Shown here one piece after another: positions 55,027-63,524 of a DNA stretch of 64,000 bases. The first letter of the stretch is position 1. Every line of letters begins with the position of its first letter. Under the pieces are notes generated by a model. It made no database searches and was not told the origin of the DNA. It worked only from the letters and a program-made list of their open reading frames with translations. Source of the stretch: Isosphaeraceae bacterium (GTDB lineage Bacteria; Planctomycetota; Planctomycetia; Isosphaerales; Isosphaeraceae); assembly GCA_026004735.1 (NCBI GenBank), contig BPJS01000001.1, forward strand, positions 4,758,287 through 4,822,286, in the 5' to 3' direction. The translations under genes were made by a program, and so were the position numbers.

Positions 55027-56445
55027 CTACGCAGACTCCTGATCGGGAAGGGTGCCGGTCGCCGGCCCCGACGCAGGCGGCGGCCCCGAGGGCGGAGCGC
55101 TGCTTGGTTGCGGCCCGCTTGTTGGCGGTGGTCCGCTGCCCGAGCCGGACGCTGGTGCGGAACCTTGGCCAGAAACGCTGCCGGAACCTGGGGGAGCGCT
55201 CCCGCCTGATCCCGAGCCGCTTCCTGCGTCCGAACCGCTGCCCGCGTCTGAACCGCTCGCCGAGCCAGCCACCGAGCCGCTCGCGCCCGGTGGAACAGAG
55301 CCGCTGCCCGGCCCGGAAGCCGGGCCGGAGCCGCTCGCCGGACTGCTCCCGCTGCCGGCGACAGAGCCGCTGGCCGAACCGGAAACCGAACCGCCGGCCG
55401 ATGCGGAGCCAGAAGCCGACCCGGACGCCGAGCCAGGAGCAGAACCCGATGCCGAACCACTGGTCCCGCCGGATTGCGAACCGCTGCCATTGCCCGATGC
55501 CGACCCAGAGGCGCCACTGCCCGACGCCGAACCACTGCCGGACGTGGACCCGCTGCCGGAGGCCGAGCCGCTGGCGCTGCCGGAGCCTGATGCTGAACCG
55601 CTTCCCGAACCTGATCCCGAAGAACCGGAACCCGATGCTGAGCCGCTGGCGCTGCCGGACGCAGAACCGTCGCCTGAGCCCGATTGCGATCCCGAACCGG
55701 AGGCCGACCCCGAGCCGGAAGCGCTGCCGCTGGCGGAGCCGCTCTCGCTGCCTGAACCGCCGCTTCCCGACGAGCCGCTGGGTCCGCTTGAACCGATCGA
55801 ACCGCTGGCGCTCCCCGATCCGCTCGCGCCGCTGCCGCTGGAGCCGCTCACACCTGACGTGCCGGAGCCCGATGAGCCGCTCACGCCGGAGCTTTGACCC
55901 GACGAACCCGACGAGCCGCTGACACCTGAGCTTTCGCCCGATGAACCACTCGCGCCCGACGAGCCGCTAACGCCTGAACTCTCACCGGACGAGCCACTGA
56001 GGCCGGAGCTTTCGCCGGACGATCCGCTCAGCCCCGAGCTGGCCCCCGATGATCCGCTCTCTCCCGACGACCCGCTGTAGCCGGAGCTCTCGCCCGAAGA
56101 ACCACTCTCGCCGGACGACCCGCTGTAGCCCGAGCTTTCGCCCGACGAGCCGCTGGAACCCGATGAGCCGCTCGATCCTTCGGGGCAGCAGCCCAAGGCA
56201 TACAGCGGGATGTTCGTGATCGTCATGCCGACGAAGCGCATCAGGAACCGGCCAATGTGTGGGAACTCGCATGTGGCATAGCCGTAGAGCGGGACGCCGT
56301 CGGTCAGCCCCAGGAAGCGCGCCTTGACCCGCCGCGCTGGCGAGCCCGCCGGACCGGAACCCGAACCGGGGCAGCCGACCGCGTAGAGGGGCACGTTGCC
56401 TTTCGGCCCCACGAAGCGCGCCAGGTATCGCTGCTTGCGGATCAT
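55027..56445 (-). CDS. Ser/Gly-repeat protein, likely virion fibre or decoration protein
   Basis: The 472-residue product has three related units in the first 90 residues, each of the type RxLxxFVG...PLYAxGC (7-25, 41-60, 67-86), two with a following Cys. After this, nearly 380 residues are Ser-Gly repeats that change along the chain: [16 protein letters not shown], then [17 protein letters not shown], then [13 protein letters not shown]. There is no signal peptide. ATG at 56445 overlaps the upstream stop in ATGA. The composition is unlike its neighbours, but the gene stays in the operon frame. The Ser density offers many O-glycosylation sites for the adjacent glycosyltransferase. Fibre, tail-tip or head decoration are possible roles. 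Confidence 0.8.
   Translation of the reverse strand: MIRKQRYLARFVGPKGNVPLYAVGCPGSGSGPAGSPARRVKARFLGLTDGVPLYGYATCEFPHIGRFLMRFVGMTITNIPLYALGCCPEGSSGSSGSSGSSGESSGYSGSSGESGSSGESSGYSGSSGESGSSGASSGLSGSSGESSGLSGSSGESSGVSGSSGASGSSGESSGVSGSSGSSGQSSGVSGSSGSGTSGVSGSSGSGASGSGSASGSIGSSGPSGSSGSGGSGSESGSASGSASGSGSASGSGSQSGSGDGSASGSASGSASGSGSSGSGSGSGSASGSGSASGSASGSGSTSGSGSASGSGASGSASGNGSGSQSGGTSGSASGSAPGSASGSASGSASAGGSVSGSASGSVAGSGSSPASGSGPASGPGSGSVPPGASGSVAGSASGSDAGSGSDAGSGSGSGGSAPPGSGSVSGQGSAPASGSGSGPPPTSGPQPSSAPPSGPPPASGPATGTLPDQESA
55060..56180 (-). repeat. Ser/Gly tandem coding repeat
   Basis: About 1.1 kb of short-period repeats based on the 12-18 base units for SGSSG(E/Q/A)SSG and (A/G)SGSGS. Copy number is likely unstable, and assembly errors are possible here. 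Confidence 0.75.
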
Positions 56446-57119
56446 TGGTTAATGTCAAGCACCTTGCAGGGGAACAGGGACTGCCAGCTTTTCGTGGGGA
56501 TGTCGTAGCGCTGTACAACTCCGTCGTAGTACCCCTCGTCGTCGGGCACGTTGCTGGTAATCAGCACATGGGCCTCGTAGTCGCCGTCGTCCAAGCGCAC
56601 GACCGCCCAGCGCTCCGAGGACCCGCTGCTCTCGATCCAGAGGACCCGCGCCGAGCCCGCAGGAACGTTCTCGAGCGCGTGGGTGTTGCCCGGAATGACC
56701 TGGGCGAACTCGTAGAGCTGTGATGTGACCAGCAGCCGGGCCAGCGTCACTCCGGCAATGATGCCCCGGCCAATCGCGCCGGCCTTGAGCGGCTCGAGCA
56801 GGATCAGGAACCGGCCGCGGTGCTCCATCGTCGGCACGACCCCCTCCAGCGCGACCCGGTTCTTGAACTCCTGCGCATTGTCGGCGGGCTGGATGATGGG
56901 ATCGGCCACGCCGAGAATGTCGAATCGCTCCCGGTCGGCGCCGCTCTGGTTCCGCACCTTGACGATGCCGGTCTGGCGGAACTCCGCGCCGGCCTCCTGG
57001 TCGCGGCTGTGCTGCTGCTGGCGGACCCAGCGCACGGCGTCCAGAAAGGCATTCCACGCTTCCGCCGGAATCTCCAGGCGCTCGCCAGCCTGCACTTTCT
57101 TGAGAGGATCGCCCGGCAT
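56442..57119 (-). CDS. Prophage tail or baseplate-region protein of unknown function
   Basis: The 225-residue product starts MPGDPLKKVQAGERLEIPAEAWNAFLDAVRWV and is rich in beta strands, with ILGVADPII, FKNRVALEGV and TLARLLVTS segments. It ends DINQ at an ATGA overlap with the Ser/Gly gene. The opening resembles phage structural proteins that sit between tail genes and host-recognition genes. No enzyme motif is seen. Confidence 0.65.
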   Translation of the reverse strand: MPGDPLKKVQAGERLEIPAEAWNAFLDAVRWVRQQQHSRDQEAGAEFRQTGIVKVRNQSGADRERFDILGVADPIIQPADNAQEFKNRVALEGVVPTMEHRGRFLILLEPLKAGAIGRGIIAGVTLARLLVTSQLYEFAQVIPGNTHALENVPAGSARVLWIESSGSSERWAVVRLDDGDYEAHVLITSNVPDDEGYYDGVVQRYDIPTKSWQSLFPCKVLDINQ

Positions 57120-57125
57120 CGTCGC

Positions 57126-57923
57126 TTACGGCCCTATTCCCAACAGCGAAAAATCGCCGTAGTAGTACACCTGCTCCACATACACGGCTGTGGGCTTTTT
57201 GATCAGCTTCTTGGCCGTCGTGTCCTCGTCGTCCTCGTAGCGAATCCACATGTAGTGCCAGCCTTCCTTGGCCGGCACGGTGATGTCGCCGACCACGAGG
57301 TTGACCGCATTCGGGCTGGCGGCGAACTTGAAGGTGATCTCCCAATCCTCGGTCCCACGCTTGGAGCCCGACGCGCCCAGGAACAGCACCTCGCCCCGCG
57401 CGAAGCCGCGGAACGGAGCCACGTTCACGCGGCCGGTCAGGAAGAACAGGTTCGCCTTGTAGCCGCCCGTGATGAGGAAGTCCGGCAGGTAGTAGGTCTC
57501 GGTCCAGTTGTAGACCGGCAGCGTGATGTCGATCCCTTCGACGCTGTCGCCGCTGACGTTGATCGCGCCCTGGAAGTCCGGCGCCTGCTCGCCCGCCGGG
57601 GCGTAGCGGCCGATGGTCTGAAGGCTCTGCGTAATCTTCTGCGTGCCGCCCGAGGTGTCGAAGCTGAACGACGACTCGCCCGTCTCCTTGGGCTCCTTCT
57701 TGGCGTAGTTGACCGTCACGTCCCAGATGCCGCCGCCAAGGTGCTCGATGCGGTAGTGCTGGAAGATCAGGCCGGCATAGAAGGCGGGGATCGTGGCCTC
57801 GACGAGGAGTTTGACCTCCACGTCGTCTTCGGTGCCGAGCACGCCGAAGAGCAGGTCCACCGACGGGTTCTCCGGCCCGACCGTGGTTTCGCGGCTGTCG
57901 AACTTCTCGAAGATGATCGCCAT
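57126..57923 (-). CDS. Prophage distal tail protein of unknown function
   Basis: The 265-residue product is beta-rich with many aromatic residues (MAIIFEKFDSRETTV start, EHLGGGIWDVTVNY, GVLGTEDDVEV, YVEQVYYYGDFSLL end). ATG at 57923 lies 18 bases after the preceding stop. Position after the tape measure and a short protein suggests a distal tail or baseplate component. No family is recognised. Confidence 0.65.
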   Translation of the reverse strand: MAIIFEKFDSRETTVGPENPSVDLLFGVLGTEDDVEVKLLVEATIPAFYAGLIFQHYRIEHLGGGIWDVTVNYAKKEPKETGESSFSFDTSGGTQKITQSLQTIGRYAPAGEQAPDFQGAINVSGDSVEGIDITLPVYNWTETYYLPDFLITGGYKANLFFLTGRVNVAPFRGFARGEVLFLGASGSKRGTEDWEITFKFAASPNAVNLVVGDITVPAKEGWHYMWIRYEDDEDTTAKKLIKKPTAVYVEQVYYYGDFSLLGIGP

Positions 57924-57941
57924 GCACGTGATCAGCCTTCC

Positions 57942-58436
57942 TCACTGGGCGTCTTCCTCGACCGTCAGCACGGCGAACAGCCCGGTGCCCAGCGCTCCGG
58001 TCCCGGCGCTCGCGGTTACGACCACCTCGAGCAGATCGCCGGCGGCCAAGGCGGTCGTGGTCACCGTGCCGGCTTCGGCGACGCGGTCTTGATTGGTGCT
58101 GTCGAGCGTGATCGGGGCCTGCAGCACGGTCGTGCCGTTCTTGCGCAGGTCCACGGTGATCGTGGCGTCGCCCGTGCACTTCACGATGGAGCCGGCGCGG
58201 AAGTCCTTGATCGTGCCGGCCGCGCCATAGCAGACGTAGACCGCCTTGGTTTCCGCCACGGCCGCCACGTTCGGCTGCGCGTAAGCTAGGCGATGCTGGT
58301 GCTGGAGCTTGGAGGCCTGGACCTTCGCGCCGGCCTTGATCGCTTGATCGTCAATCGACCCGGCGGGCGGCGTGAAGCTCTTGCAGGTGAGGGCCCCGCT
58401 GACGTACAGATCGTTTTCAATCCGGCTTTGAGCCAT
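57942..58436 (-). CDS. Prophage structural protein of unknown function
   Basis: ATG at 58436 follows GAGGAG by about seven bases; the 164-residue product begins AQSRIENDLYVSGALTCKSFTPPAG. The second half (VDLRKNGTTVLQAPITLDSTN, LLEVVVTASAGTGALGTGLFAVLTVEED) is a jelly-roll-like beta pattern seen in many phage tail or neck-appendage proteins. It sits directly after the tape measure gene. Confidence 0.68.
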   Translation of the reverse strand: MAQSRIENDLYVSGALTCKSFTPPAGSIDDQAIKAGAKVQASKLQHQHRLAYAQPNVAAVAETKAVYVCYGAAGTIKDFRAGSIVKCTGDATITVDLRKNGTTVLQAPITLDSTNQDRVAEAGTVTTTALAAGDLLEVVVTASAGTGALGTGLFAVLTVEEDAQ

Positions 58437-58453
58437 AACAATGCTCCTCTCTG

Positions 58454-60430
58454 TCACGCGAAAACGAGTCCGCCCTCCTTGGCCTTGTCGAGCAGCTTCT
58501 TGGTGTTGGCGGCGACCTGCTCGGTCGCCTTGGCCGTCCGTTCGGCCAGGCTCGTCGCCCCCAGGCCGCGGACCGCCAGGGCGCTAAAGGTGCCTTGCAC
58601 GTCCGCCTTCTTCTGCGCCATCTCCGTGATCGTCTCGAGGTCGGGAAGTTCGCCGGCCCGCCGCATCCGCTCCGGCCTGCCGGCCTCGCTCTCCTCGCGC
58701 CGGCGGCGGGCCTCGGCCAAGGCGTCCCGCCACTCCTGGCGGGCCTCTTCGAGTTCGCGCTCCGTTTCGGCCAGTTCGGCCTGGCGCGCTGCTTCGCGCT
58801 GCCGGCGCTCGTCCTCCTGCATCCGATTCAGCTCGTCCTCGACGCCGGCCCGTTCCTGCTCGATCTGGTTCCGCCGGCGCTTCCGCTCCCGCTCGCGCTC
58901 TTGCAGGACCGCATCCCGTTGGGCGTTGATTTCCTGCTCGCGCCGCGCTTCTTCCTCGTTGATGCGGGCGATTTCCGCCTCGGCGTCCGCGCCGAACACG
59001 CCTCGGATGCGCGCCCACACGCGCCGGAAGAACCCGGAGAAACGGTTCCATGTCCGCTGCAGGATGCTGATGAAGTTGGTCCAGGCGTTGGCCAGGAACG
59101 TGGTGGTCTCGACCCACGCGACCTGAATCCCGGACCAGGCATCGTTGAGGAAGCGGGCGACGCCGTAGACCGCCCGCCAGAAGGTCTCGATGAAGAACGC
59201 CTTGAACTGCATCCACCGCTCTTCGAGCCACGCCACCCCCTGTTTCCAGATGAGCTTCAGCGTGAGCCAGGCGATGCGCGCGGCCAGGCCGATGTCGCCC
59301 GCGGCCAGGGCGTCGGCGATGCCTTGCCAGGCGGCAAGGGCCGTGTCCTTGAGAGAATTGAACTGATCGCCCAGCCAGGTCAGCGCCTGCTCGCCCACGC
59401 CCGAGGTGTAGAGCAGATAGCCGCCCAGCGCCACCAGGGCGACGCTCACCAGGCCGATGGGCGTGAGCAGCGCTCCGATCACGGTGCCCAAGATGCTTAT
59501 GGCAGTGCCCACGCCCGTGATGATGGTCGCGACCACGCCCAGAATGGCGCCGACGGCGGCGATCACCTTGCCGAGAATCAGGAGCGCCAAACCGCCGGCC
59601 ATCACGGCGGCCGCGACCTGGAAGATGGTGATGATCAGCTCCCGGTTCTGATTGATCCAGTCGGAGATGGTCTTGGCCGCGCGGGTGATCCACTGGGCCA
59701 CGTCGGTGAGAATCGGCACCAGCGCGCCGCCGATGATGGCGATGCCGTGCTGGATCACTTTCCAGAGCACGCTCAACGTGTCGCTGAACGCCTCGGCGGC
59801 CCTGGCGTCCTCCGTGGACCAGGTGAGGCCCAGCTCGCGGGCTTGCCGCTCGAGCCTCTCGATCCCCGCGGCCCCGTCGGCCATGAGCGGCAACAGCCGC
59901 GTGCCGGATCGGCCGAAGATCTCCATCGCCATTGCGGCCCGCAAAGTCGGATTGCGAATCTGGCTGAGGCGATCGGCAATGAGCTTGAACTGCTGGTCCG
60001 GTGAGAGCCGAGCCAGGTCGGCCACGGTGAGGCCGAGTTGGTCAAGCGCCTGGCGGGCGGTTTGAGAACCGCCGGCCGCATCGACGATGGTCTGGGCCAT
60101 CTTGCGCAGGCCCGTCTCCAAGGTCTCCAGGTCCGCGCCCGACATGTCGGCGGCGAAGGCGAGCTCGGACAGCTCCTCGACGGCGACTCCGGTCCGCGTG
60201 CTCGCCTTGGCGAGCTGGTCCCCCAGGTCGCCGAATACCTTGCTGGCGGCGAATAGCGAACCGACCACGGCAGCGCCGAGGCCCGCCAGCCGGGCACCTA
60301 GGCCAGCGACGCTCGCGCCAAAGGCCTTGAGCCGTTGTTCGGCGGCCCGCAGGCCCTTGATGAGCTTGCTGTCCTTGGTGGACAGCTCGACGTAGGCCTG
60401 TCCGGCCCGTATGGCTCCGGCACTTGGCAT
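58454..60430 (-). CDS. Phage tail tape measure protein
   Basis: This 658-residue protein has the features of a tape measure. There is a helical Ala-rich start (GAIRAGQAYVELSTKDSKL) and the conserved region with MAMEIFGRSGTRLLPLMADGAAGI. Several long hydrophobic segments in the middle may span the host membrane (IITIFQVAAAVMAGGLALLI, GAILGVVATIITGVG). A long Arg/Glu-rich coiled coil lies at about residues 500-595. It lies two genes below the tail tube, with the chaperone genes between, as in siphophages. Its length predicts a moderately short tail. The start is two bases past the stop of the chaperone extension frame. Confidence 0.9.
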   Translation of the reverse strand: MPSAGAIRAGQAYVELSTKDSKLIKGLRAAEQRLKAFGASVAGLGARLAGLGAAVVGSLFAASKVFGDLGDQLAKASTRTGVAVEELSELAFAADMSGADLETLETGLRKMAQTIVDAAGGSQTARQALDQLGLTVADLARLSPDQQFKLIADRLSQIRNPTLRAAMAMEIFGRSGTRLLPLMADGAAGIERLERQARELGLTWSTEDARAAEAFSDTLSVLWKVIQHGIAIIGGALVPILTDVAQWITRAAKTISDWINQNRELIITIFQVAAAVMAGGLALLILGKVIAAVGAILGVVATIITGVGTAISILGTVIGALLTPIGLVSVALVALGGYLLYTSGVGEQALTWLGDQFNSLKDTALAAWQGIADALAAGDIGLAARIAWLTLKLIWKQGVAWLEERWMQFKAFFIETFWRAVYGVARFLNDAWSGIQVAWVETTTFLANAWTNFISILQRTWNRFSGFFRRVWARIRGVFGADAEAEIARINEEEARREQEINAQRDAVLQERERERKRRRNQIEQERAGVEDELNRMQEDERRQREAARQAELAETERELEEARQEWRDALAEARRRREESEAGRPERMRRAGELPDLETITEMAQKKADVQGTFSALAVRGLGATSLAERTAKATEQVAANTKKLLDKAKEGGLVFA

Positions 60431-60431
60431 G

Positions 60432-60863
60432 TCACTGTTCTCTCTGCGCCGCCGCCGGGGGGCGGGCGACGCGATCTACGAATACCTGTTTCAATGCCGC
60501 GATTCCGACCTTGGGCAGCTTCTCCGGCCGCCGCAGGTGCGGGTTGAACTCGGCGGGCTTGTAGGCCCGCGTCTTGTGCGGGTCCCGATGCACGTTGGCG
60601 AGCATGGCCAAAAGCGCCGAGGTGTGTGCCCAGAGCTGTTGGCTCTTCGCCTCGCCCATCACGAGGAGCTCGCGGAGGGTGAAGGGCCCGGGGTCGACGC
60701 CGACGATCCCGGCGAGCTGCCAAATGAGCCGATCAATCTGCTCGCTTCGGCTTCCAGGTCGATCTGGCCGACCTTCATCTCCGCGTGGTCGAGCAGCTTG
60801 TCCGTCAGCGTTCGGCTGGCCGCGATCAGCTTCTTGAGGCTCTCGCGGCCCCGGGCATGCGGG
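60432..60863 (-). CDS. Tail-assembly chaperone second frame (GT-type extension)
   Basis: In the -1 frame relative to the chaperone gene, an open frame runs from the U_UUU_UUC site (60869-60863) to the stop at 60432. Its last hundred residues are clearly protein-like: QIDRLIWQLAGIVGVDPGPF, TLRELLVMGEAKSQQLWAHT and LLAMLANVHRDPHKT. This matches the downstream (T) part of phage tail-assembly chaperone pairs. No good start codon precedes that region, so it is probably made as a fusion by ribosomal frameshift from the upstream gene. The peptide between 60863 and about 60750 is less natural, so the real shift point may lie nearer 60750. Confidence 0.6.
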   Translation of the reverse strand, partial: PACPGPREPQEADRGQPNADGQAARPRGDEGRPDRPGSRSEQIDRLIWQLAGIVGVDPGPFTLRELLVMGEAKSQQLWAHTSALLAMLANVHRDPHKTRAYKPAEFNPHLRRPEKLPKVGIAALKQVFVDRVARPPAAAQREQ

Positions 60864-61159
60864 AAAAAATCGACAAGCTCGTCCACGAAGGCGTCGGCGG
60901 CATGGCCGATGGCGTCGCCGGCCAGGGCCGCGCCGAAGTCCTCGTCGCTGACGGCACGCTTCTCCGCTTCCTCTTTGCACAGGCAGAAGAGCACGTCGGC
61001 GAGCCGCACCGGATCACCCAGCAGTTCGCCCAGCGGCCTGGCCCCGTCGTCCAGGAGCTTGAAGAGGTCCAGGTCGAGCACTCCCCGGACGCGCTTGACC
61101 AGCGCCACGTTGATGGCGACGGTCCAGGTCCGGCCGGCATTGTCTGTGAAAGTTCGCAT
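60659..61159 (-). CDS. Tail-assembly chaperone (gpG-type)
   Basis: ATG at 61159 gives 166 residues: MRTFTDNAGRTWTVAIN, then VALVKRVRGVLDLDLFKLLDD, LADVLFCLCKEEAEKRAVSDEDFGAAL and a Ser/Pro/Gly tail. This order (an N-terminal beta part and a helical middle) is that of G-type chaperones lying between the tail tube and tape measure. At 60869-60863 the zero frame contains T TTT TTC, a textbook -1 slippery heptamer. The second frame is open from there to 60432. Confidence 0.75.
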   Translation of the reverse strand: MRTFTDNAGRTWTVAINVALVKRVRGVLDLDLFKLLDDGARPLGELLGDPVRLADVLFCLCKEEAEKRAVSDEDFGAALAGDAIGHAADAFVDELVDFFPHARGRESLKKLIAASRTLTDKLLDHAEMKVGQIDLEAEASRLIGSFGSSPGSSASTPGPSPSASSS

Positions 61160-61191
61160 GCAAGCGTTTCCTCTCTCTTCTGAGGTCCGTG

Positions 61192-61632
61192 TTACGGCAC
61201 GGTCATCCATGCGGGCGGGTTCACGGAGAACGTGGGCTTGGCCGTGACGCTGACAGTGATCGCCTCCTCCAGCGGCTCGTTGCGGCTGAAGTTGCTGATC
61301 ACGCACAGCGCCCGCAGCCCCTGCGATCCGCTTACCGTGATGTCGCCGTCCATCACCGCCACCTCGATGCCGGCCCGGTTGAGGAAGGCGTCGCGGATGG
61401 CGGCGAAGTCGTCGTCGGCCGTGTCCCACACCATCTCGAACTCGATGGACGCGTCCTTGAGCGTGGCGACCGTGGCCCGCCAGCCGAGCGAGCCGCGCGT
61501 CGAGGCGTCCGCCTCGCCGGCCTCCAGATTCAGGGTCACGTCCTTGACGTTCTTGATTTCGTTCCAGACGGGGGCGGCGTAGGTCCCCGTGTTGCGGTAG
61601 AGCCTGGCGTCGAGGCCGAGCTTGATGGCCAT
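61192..61632 (-). CDS. Phage major tail tube protein
   Basis: The 146-residue product begins AIKLGLDARLYRNTG and has ASTRGSLGWRATVATLKDASIEFEMVWDT, where the RGSxGW and EFExxWDT motifs are typical of siphophage tail tube proteins of the TP901-1 type. It ends with SVTAKPTFSVNPPAW. It polymerises into the tail tube around the tape measure. It sits 32 bases above the chaperone gene. Confidence 0.85.
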   Translation of the reverse strand: MAIKLGLDARLYRNTGTYAAPVWNEIKNVKDVTLNLEAGEADASTRGSLGWRATVATLKDASIEFEMVWDTADDDFAAIRDAFLNRAGIEVAVMDGDITVSGSQGLRALCVISNFSRNEPLEEAITVSVTAKPTFSVNPPAWMTVP

Positions 61633-61647
61633 GCTTCGTCTCCCTTG

Positions 61648-62079
61648 CTAACGCACCGAGTCTTTCCACAAGGCCGGCAGCGCCGCCTTCTCCTTCTCGA
61701 AGGCCGGCCCCATGAAGGGCCGCGGGCGGTAGTGCATCCGACGCGCGCCGCGCCTCGTCCGGTGGACCACGTCGCCGCCATGCTCCAGGAGCTTCGGCGC
61801 GTCGGACTCCTCGCGCAGGAGCACGGGCCCGATGACGACCGACTGCCGGGGCTGGTCGTAGGCGAAAAAGACGAACTGCCGCAGCAGCCCCACGTGCGAG
61901 TAGGGCGGCTGGCCCGGCGGGCTGGTCCCCTTGCGCCGGCGGATCGAAGTCTTCGCCCTGGTGCGGACGAAAGCGCCGAACCGCGACAGGACCTTGCGGG
62001 TGGCGCTGTCCACCGACTTCTTCACCCGCTCGCGGTCGAAGAAGTTCTGTTTCGCGGCCTTGAACGTCATCCCGATCAT
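61648..62079 (-). CDS. Phage HK97-gp10-like minor tail/head-tail joining protein
   Basis: ATG at 62079 overlaps the upstream stop in ATGA, giving 143 residues. FKAAKQNFFDRERVKKSVDSATRKVLSRFGAFVRTRAKTSIRRRKGTSPPGQPPYSHVGLLR is the gp10 pattern (a helix, then a basic SxPPGxPPxxHxGxLR loop), and RPRPFMGPAFEKEK is the usual end. It joins the head-tail connector to the tail. Confidence 0.85.
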   Translation of the reverse strand: MIGMTFKAAKQNFFDRERVKKSVDSATRKVLSRFGAFVRTRAKTSIRRRKGTSPPGQPPYSHVGLLRQFVFFAYDQPRQSVVIGPVLLREESDAPKLLEHGGDVVHRTRRGARRMHYRPRPFMGPAFEKEKAALPALWKDSVR

Positions 62080-62507
62080 GCCTGCCTCCACACGCGGAAG
62101 GTCAGCGTGATGACGCTGGTGAACTGGCGGAACTCGTCCAGATGCTCCAGCGAATACACCGGCTCGTTCTTCACTTCCGTGCAGCGGGCATTTGCGTAGC
62201 CGGCCAGCGGCTGCGTGCGAAAGTGGTCGGCGATCTCCTCGACCAGCGTCATGAGGGCGTCGAGCGAACCGTCGCTCATGTCCGTCTTTTGCTGCACGGC
62301 CACGTCGATCTGGTACTCGAAGCTGTCGCGACCCCGGTCGAGCGCCTTGCTGGCCAGTCCACGCGGCACGACGCTCACGTGCAGCTCGGACATCTCCGAG
62401 AGTTCAAAGCGCGGCTGGTAATGCCGCTGGGCGCTCAATGGCTGCCCGAAGGAGCCCGCATTCAGCTCCGCGACCACGGCGTCGGCAAGGTCCAGGATGA
62501 CGGCCAT
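62076..62507 (-). CDS. Phage tail completion/terminator-like protein
   Basis: The 143-residue product (AVILDLADAVVAELNAGSFGQ start; SLDALMTLVEEIADHF; ITLTFRVWRQA end) has the alpha/beta ferredoxin-like layout of tail terminator or gpU-like proteins. It lies directly beside the gp10-like gene. The start ATG at 62507 is the base after the neighbouring stop, so translation is coupled. Confidence 0.7.
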   Translation of the reverse strand: MAVILDLADAVVAELNAGSFGQPLSAQRHYQPRFELSEMSELHVSVVPRGLASKALDRGRDSFEYQIDVAVQQKTDMSDGSLDALMTLVEEIADHFRTQPLAGYANARCTEVKNEPVYSLEHLDEFRQFTSVITLTFRVWRQA

Positions 62508-62795
62508 CTACGCCTCCTCCCGCTGCGCCGGACAGGGACGTGAAGCCACCTTCTCCAGGGCCACGCTGTTGCGCTCCAGCGCGCCGAGCAGCTTGTCGCG
62601 GACCCACGTCTGGTGCTGCTGCAGCTCGTCGCTCATGCGCCGCTCGCGCTGCCAGTCGCGCCACATCGTGTAGCAGACGACTAGTCCGGCCAGGCCCCAT
62701 TGCGCCCAGACGCCCGGGTCGCCGCCGACCGGAGCGGCCGCGATCAAGAGCACGCCCATTCCCAGCTTCATGGCCGTCTCGGTCATCTCCCTCAC
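62508..62795 (-). CDS. Small prophage membrane protein, holin-like in appearance
   Basis: The 95-residue product has two short hydrophobic segments (MKLGMGVLLIAAAPVGG and VWAQWGLAGLVVCYTMW), then a charged helical tail with QRERRMSDELQQHQTWV. Start GTG at 62795 overlaps the upstream stop (GTGA); an ATG at 62786 is an alternative. Its membrane nature recalls class II holins, but its place within the head-tail genes is unusual for a lysis gene. Confidence 0.6.
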   Translation of the reverse strand: MREMTETAMKLGMGVLLIAAAPVGGDPGVWAQWGLAGLVVCYTMWRDWQRERRMSDELQQHQTWVRDKLLGALERNSVALEKVASRPCPAQREEA

Positions 62796-63172
62796 TCCGT
62801 TGCCACTTGCTTGGTGTGAATCCGCAGCACCTTGCGATACGGGTCCGAGAAGCGCCAGGGTGGCTCCTTGCCAGGAGCCATGACCTCATACACCAGCGTC
62901 TTGGTCCCCTGCGTCTCGCGGATCACGTCGCCGCGCTCAGGCAAGGTTGTCGTGCCGCCCAGGACCAGGTCCGCCGCGTGAATGAGGAAGTCGCGGTCCG
63001 TCCACTCCATCCGCACGCCGCCGAATCCGTCATCGAGCTTCAGGAGCGTGCGGCCGACGGTGGCCTGCACCGCGACCTGCTGCGCGCCGCGCCGATAGAC
63101 GACCTGCCGCGAGGCGTGCGTCTTGAGCTGGTCGGCCAGCCAAGCGGAGCCGGTTTCGAGCAGATCAGGCAT
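62792..63172 (-). CDS. Phage head-tail region protein
   Basis: ATG at 63172 follows GGGAGC and gives 126 residues: LLETGSAWLADQLKTHASRQVVYRRG, TVGRTLLKLDDGFGG, LIHAADLVLGGTTTLPERGDVIRET, WRFSDPYRKVLRIHTK. This pattern is recurrent beside DUF2190 genes in phages and is probably a neck or head-completion protein. Its stop overlaps the next start. Confidence 0.72.
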   Translation of the reverse strand: MPDLLETGSAWLADQLKTHASRQVVYRRGAQQVAVQATVGRTLLKLDDGFGGVRMEWTDRDFLIHAADLVLGGTTTLPERGDVIRETQGTKTLVYEVMAPGKEPPWRFSDPYRKVLRIHTKQVATE

Positions 63173-63179
63173 CGCTCCC

Positions 63180-63515
63180 TCACTGGCTGAGCTTCGCGCG
63201 GACGGTTGCGTCGTTGTCGCCGGCCGCCTTGACGCACTTGCCGATCTGCTTGTTGCCCGTGGCCGTGATGGTCGCCTGGTTGGCGGCGTCGTTCCAGTAG
63301 AGGATCGCCCCGACGGCAATGGCTGTGCCGACGCCGGTTGCCTTGGCGAAGTCGAAGACCCCCTCGACCGCCAGCGCGCCGAGCTTGCCTGCCTTGATGT
63401 CCAGCTTGGCGACGCCCACCAGATCGCCCTGCACGACCACATCGCCGGCCGCCACATCCGCCGCCGGCGTGTAGTCGATGGACGCCCCTTCGTGAACGAA
63501 AACAGCTTGAGCCAT
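63180..63515 (-). CDS. DUF2190 capsid cement protein
   Basis: The 111-residue product reads MAQAVFVHEGASIDYTPAAD and VAAGDVVVQGDLVGVAKLDI, with GVFDFAKA and GAILYWNDAANQAT: the DUF2190 family. DUF2190 proteins stabilise capsids of many siphophages. ATG at 63515 is preceded by AGGAGG and lies 10 bases below the capsid gene stop. Confidence 0.92.
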   Translation of the reverse strand: MAQAVFVHEGASIDYTPAADVAAGDVVVQGDLVGVAKLDIKAGKLGALAVEGVFDFAKATGVGTAIAVGAILYWNDAANQATITATGNKQIGKCVKAAGDNDATVRAKLSQ

Positions 63516-63524
63516 CGGTCCCTC

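Noticed and set aside
55060..56180. Possible CRISPR-like or noncoding repeat array
   Set aside because: Repeats are short, variable and keep one open frame coding for Ser-Gly units, with no spacer pattern.
56820..58289. Plus-strand open frame opposite prophage tail genes
   Set aside because: Overlaps two well-formed minus-strand genes with ribosome sites, and its product is Arg/Leu/Asp-rich without a family.
58595..60004. Plus-strand frame opposite the tape measure gene
   Set aside because: Shadow of the tape measure gene.
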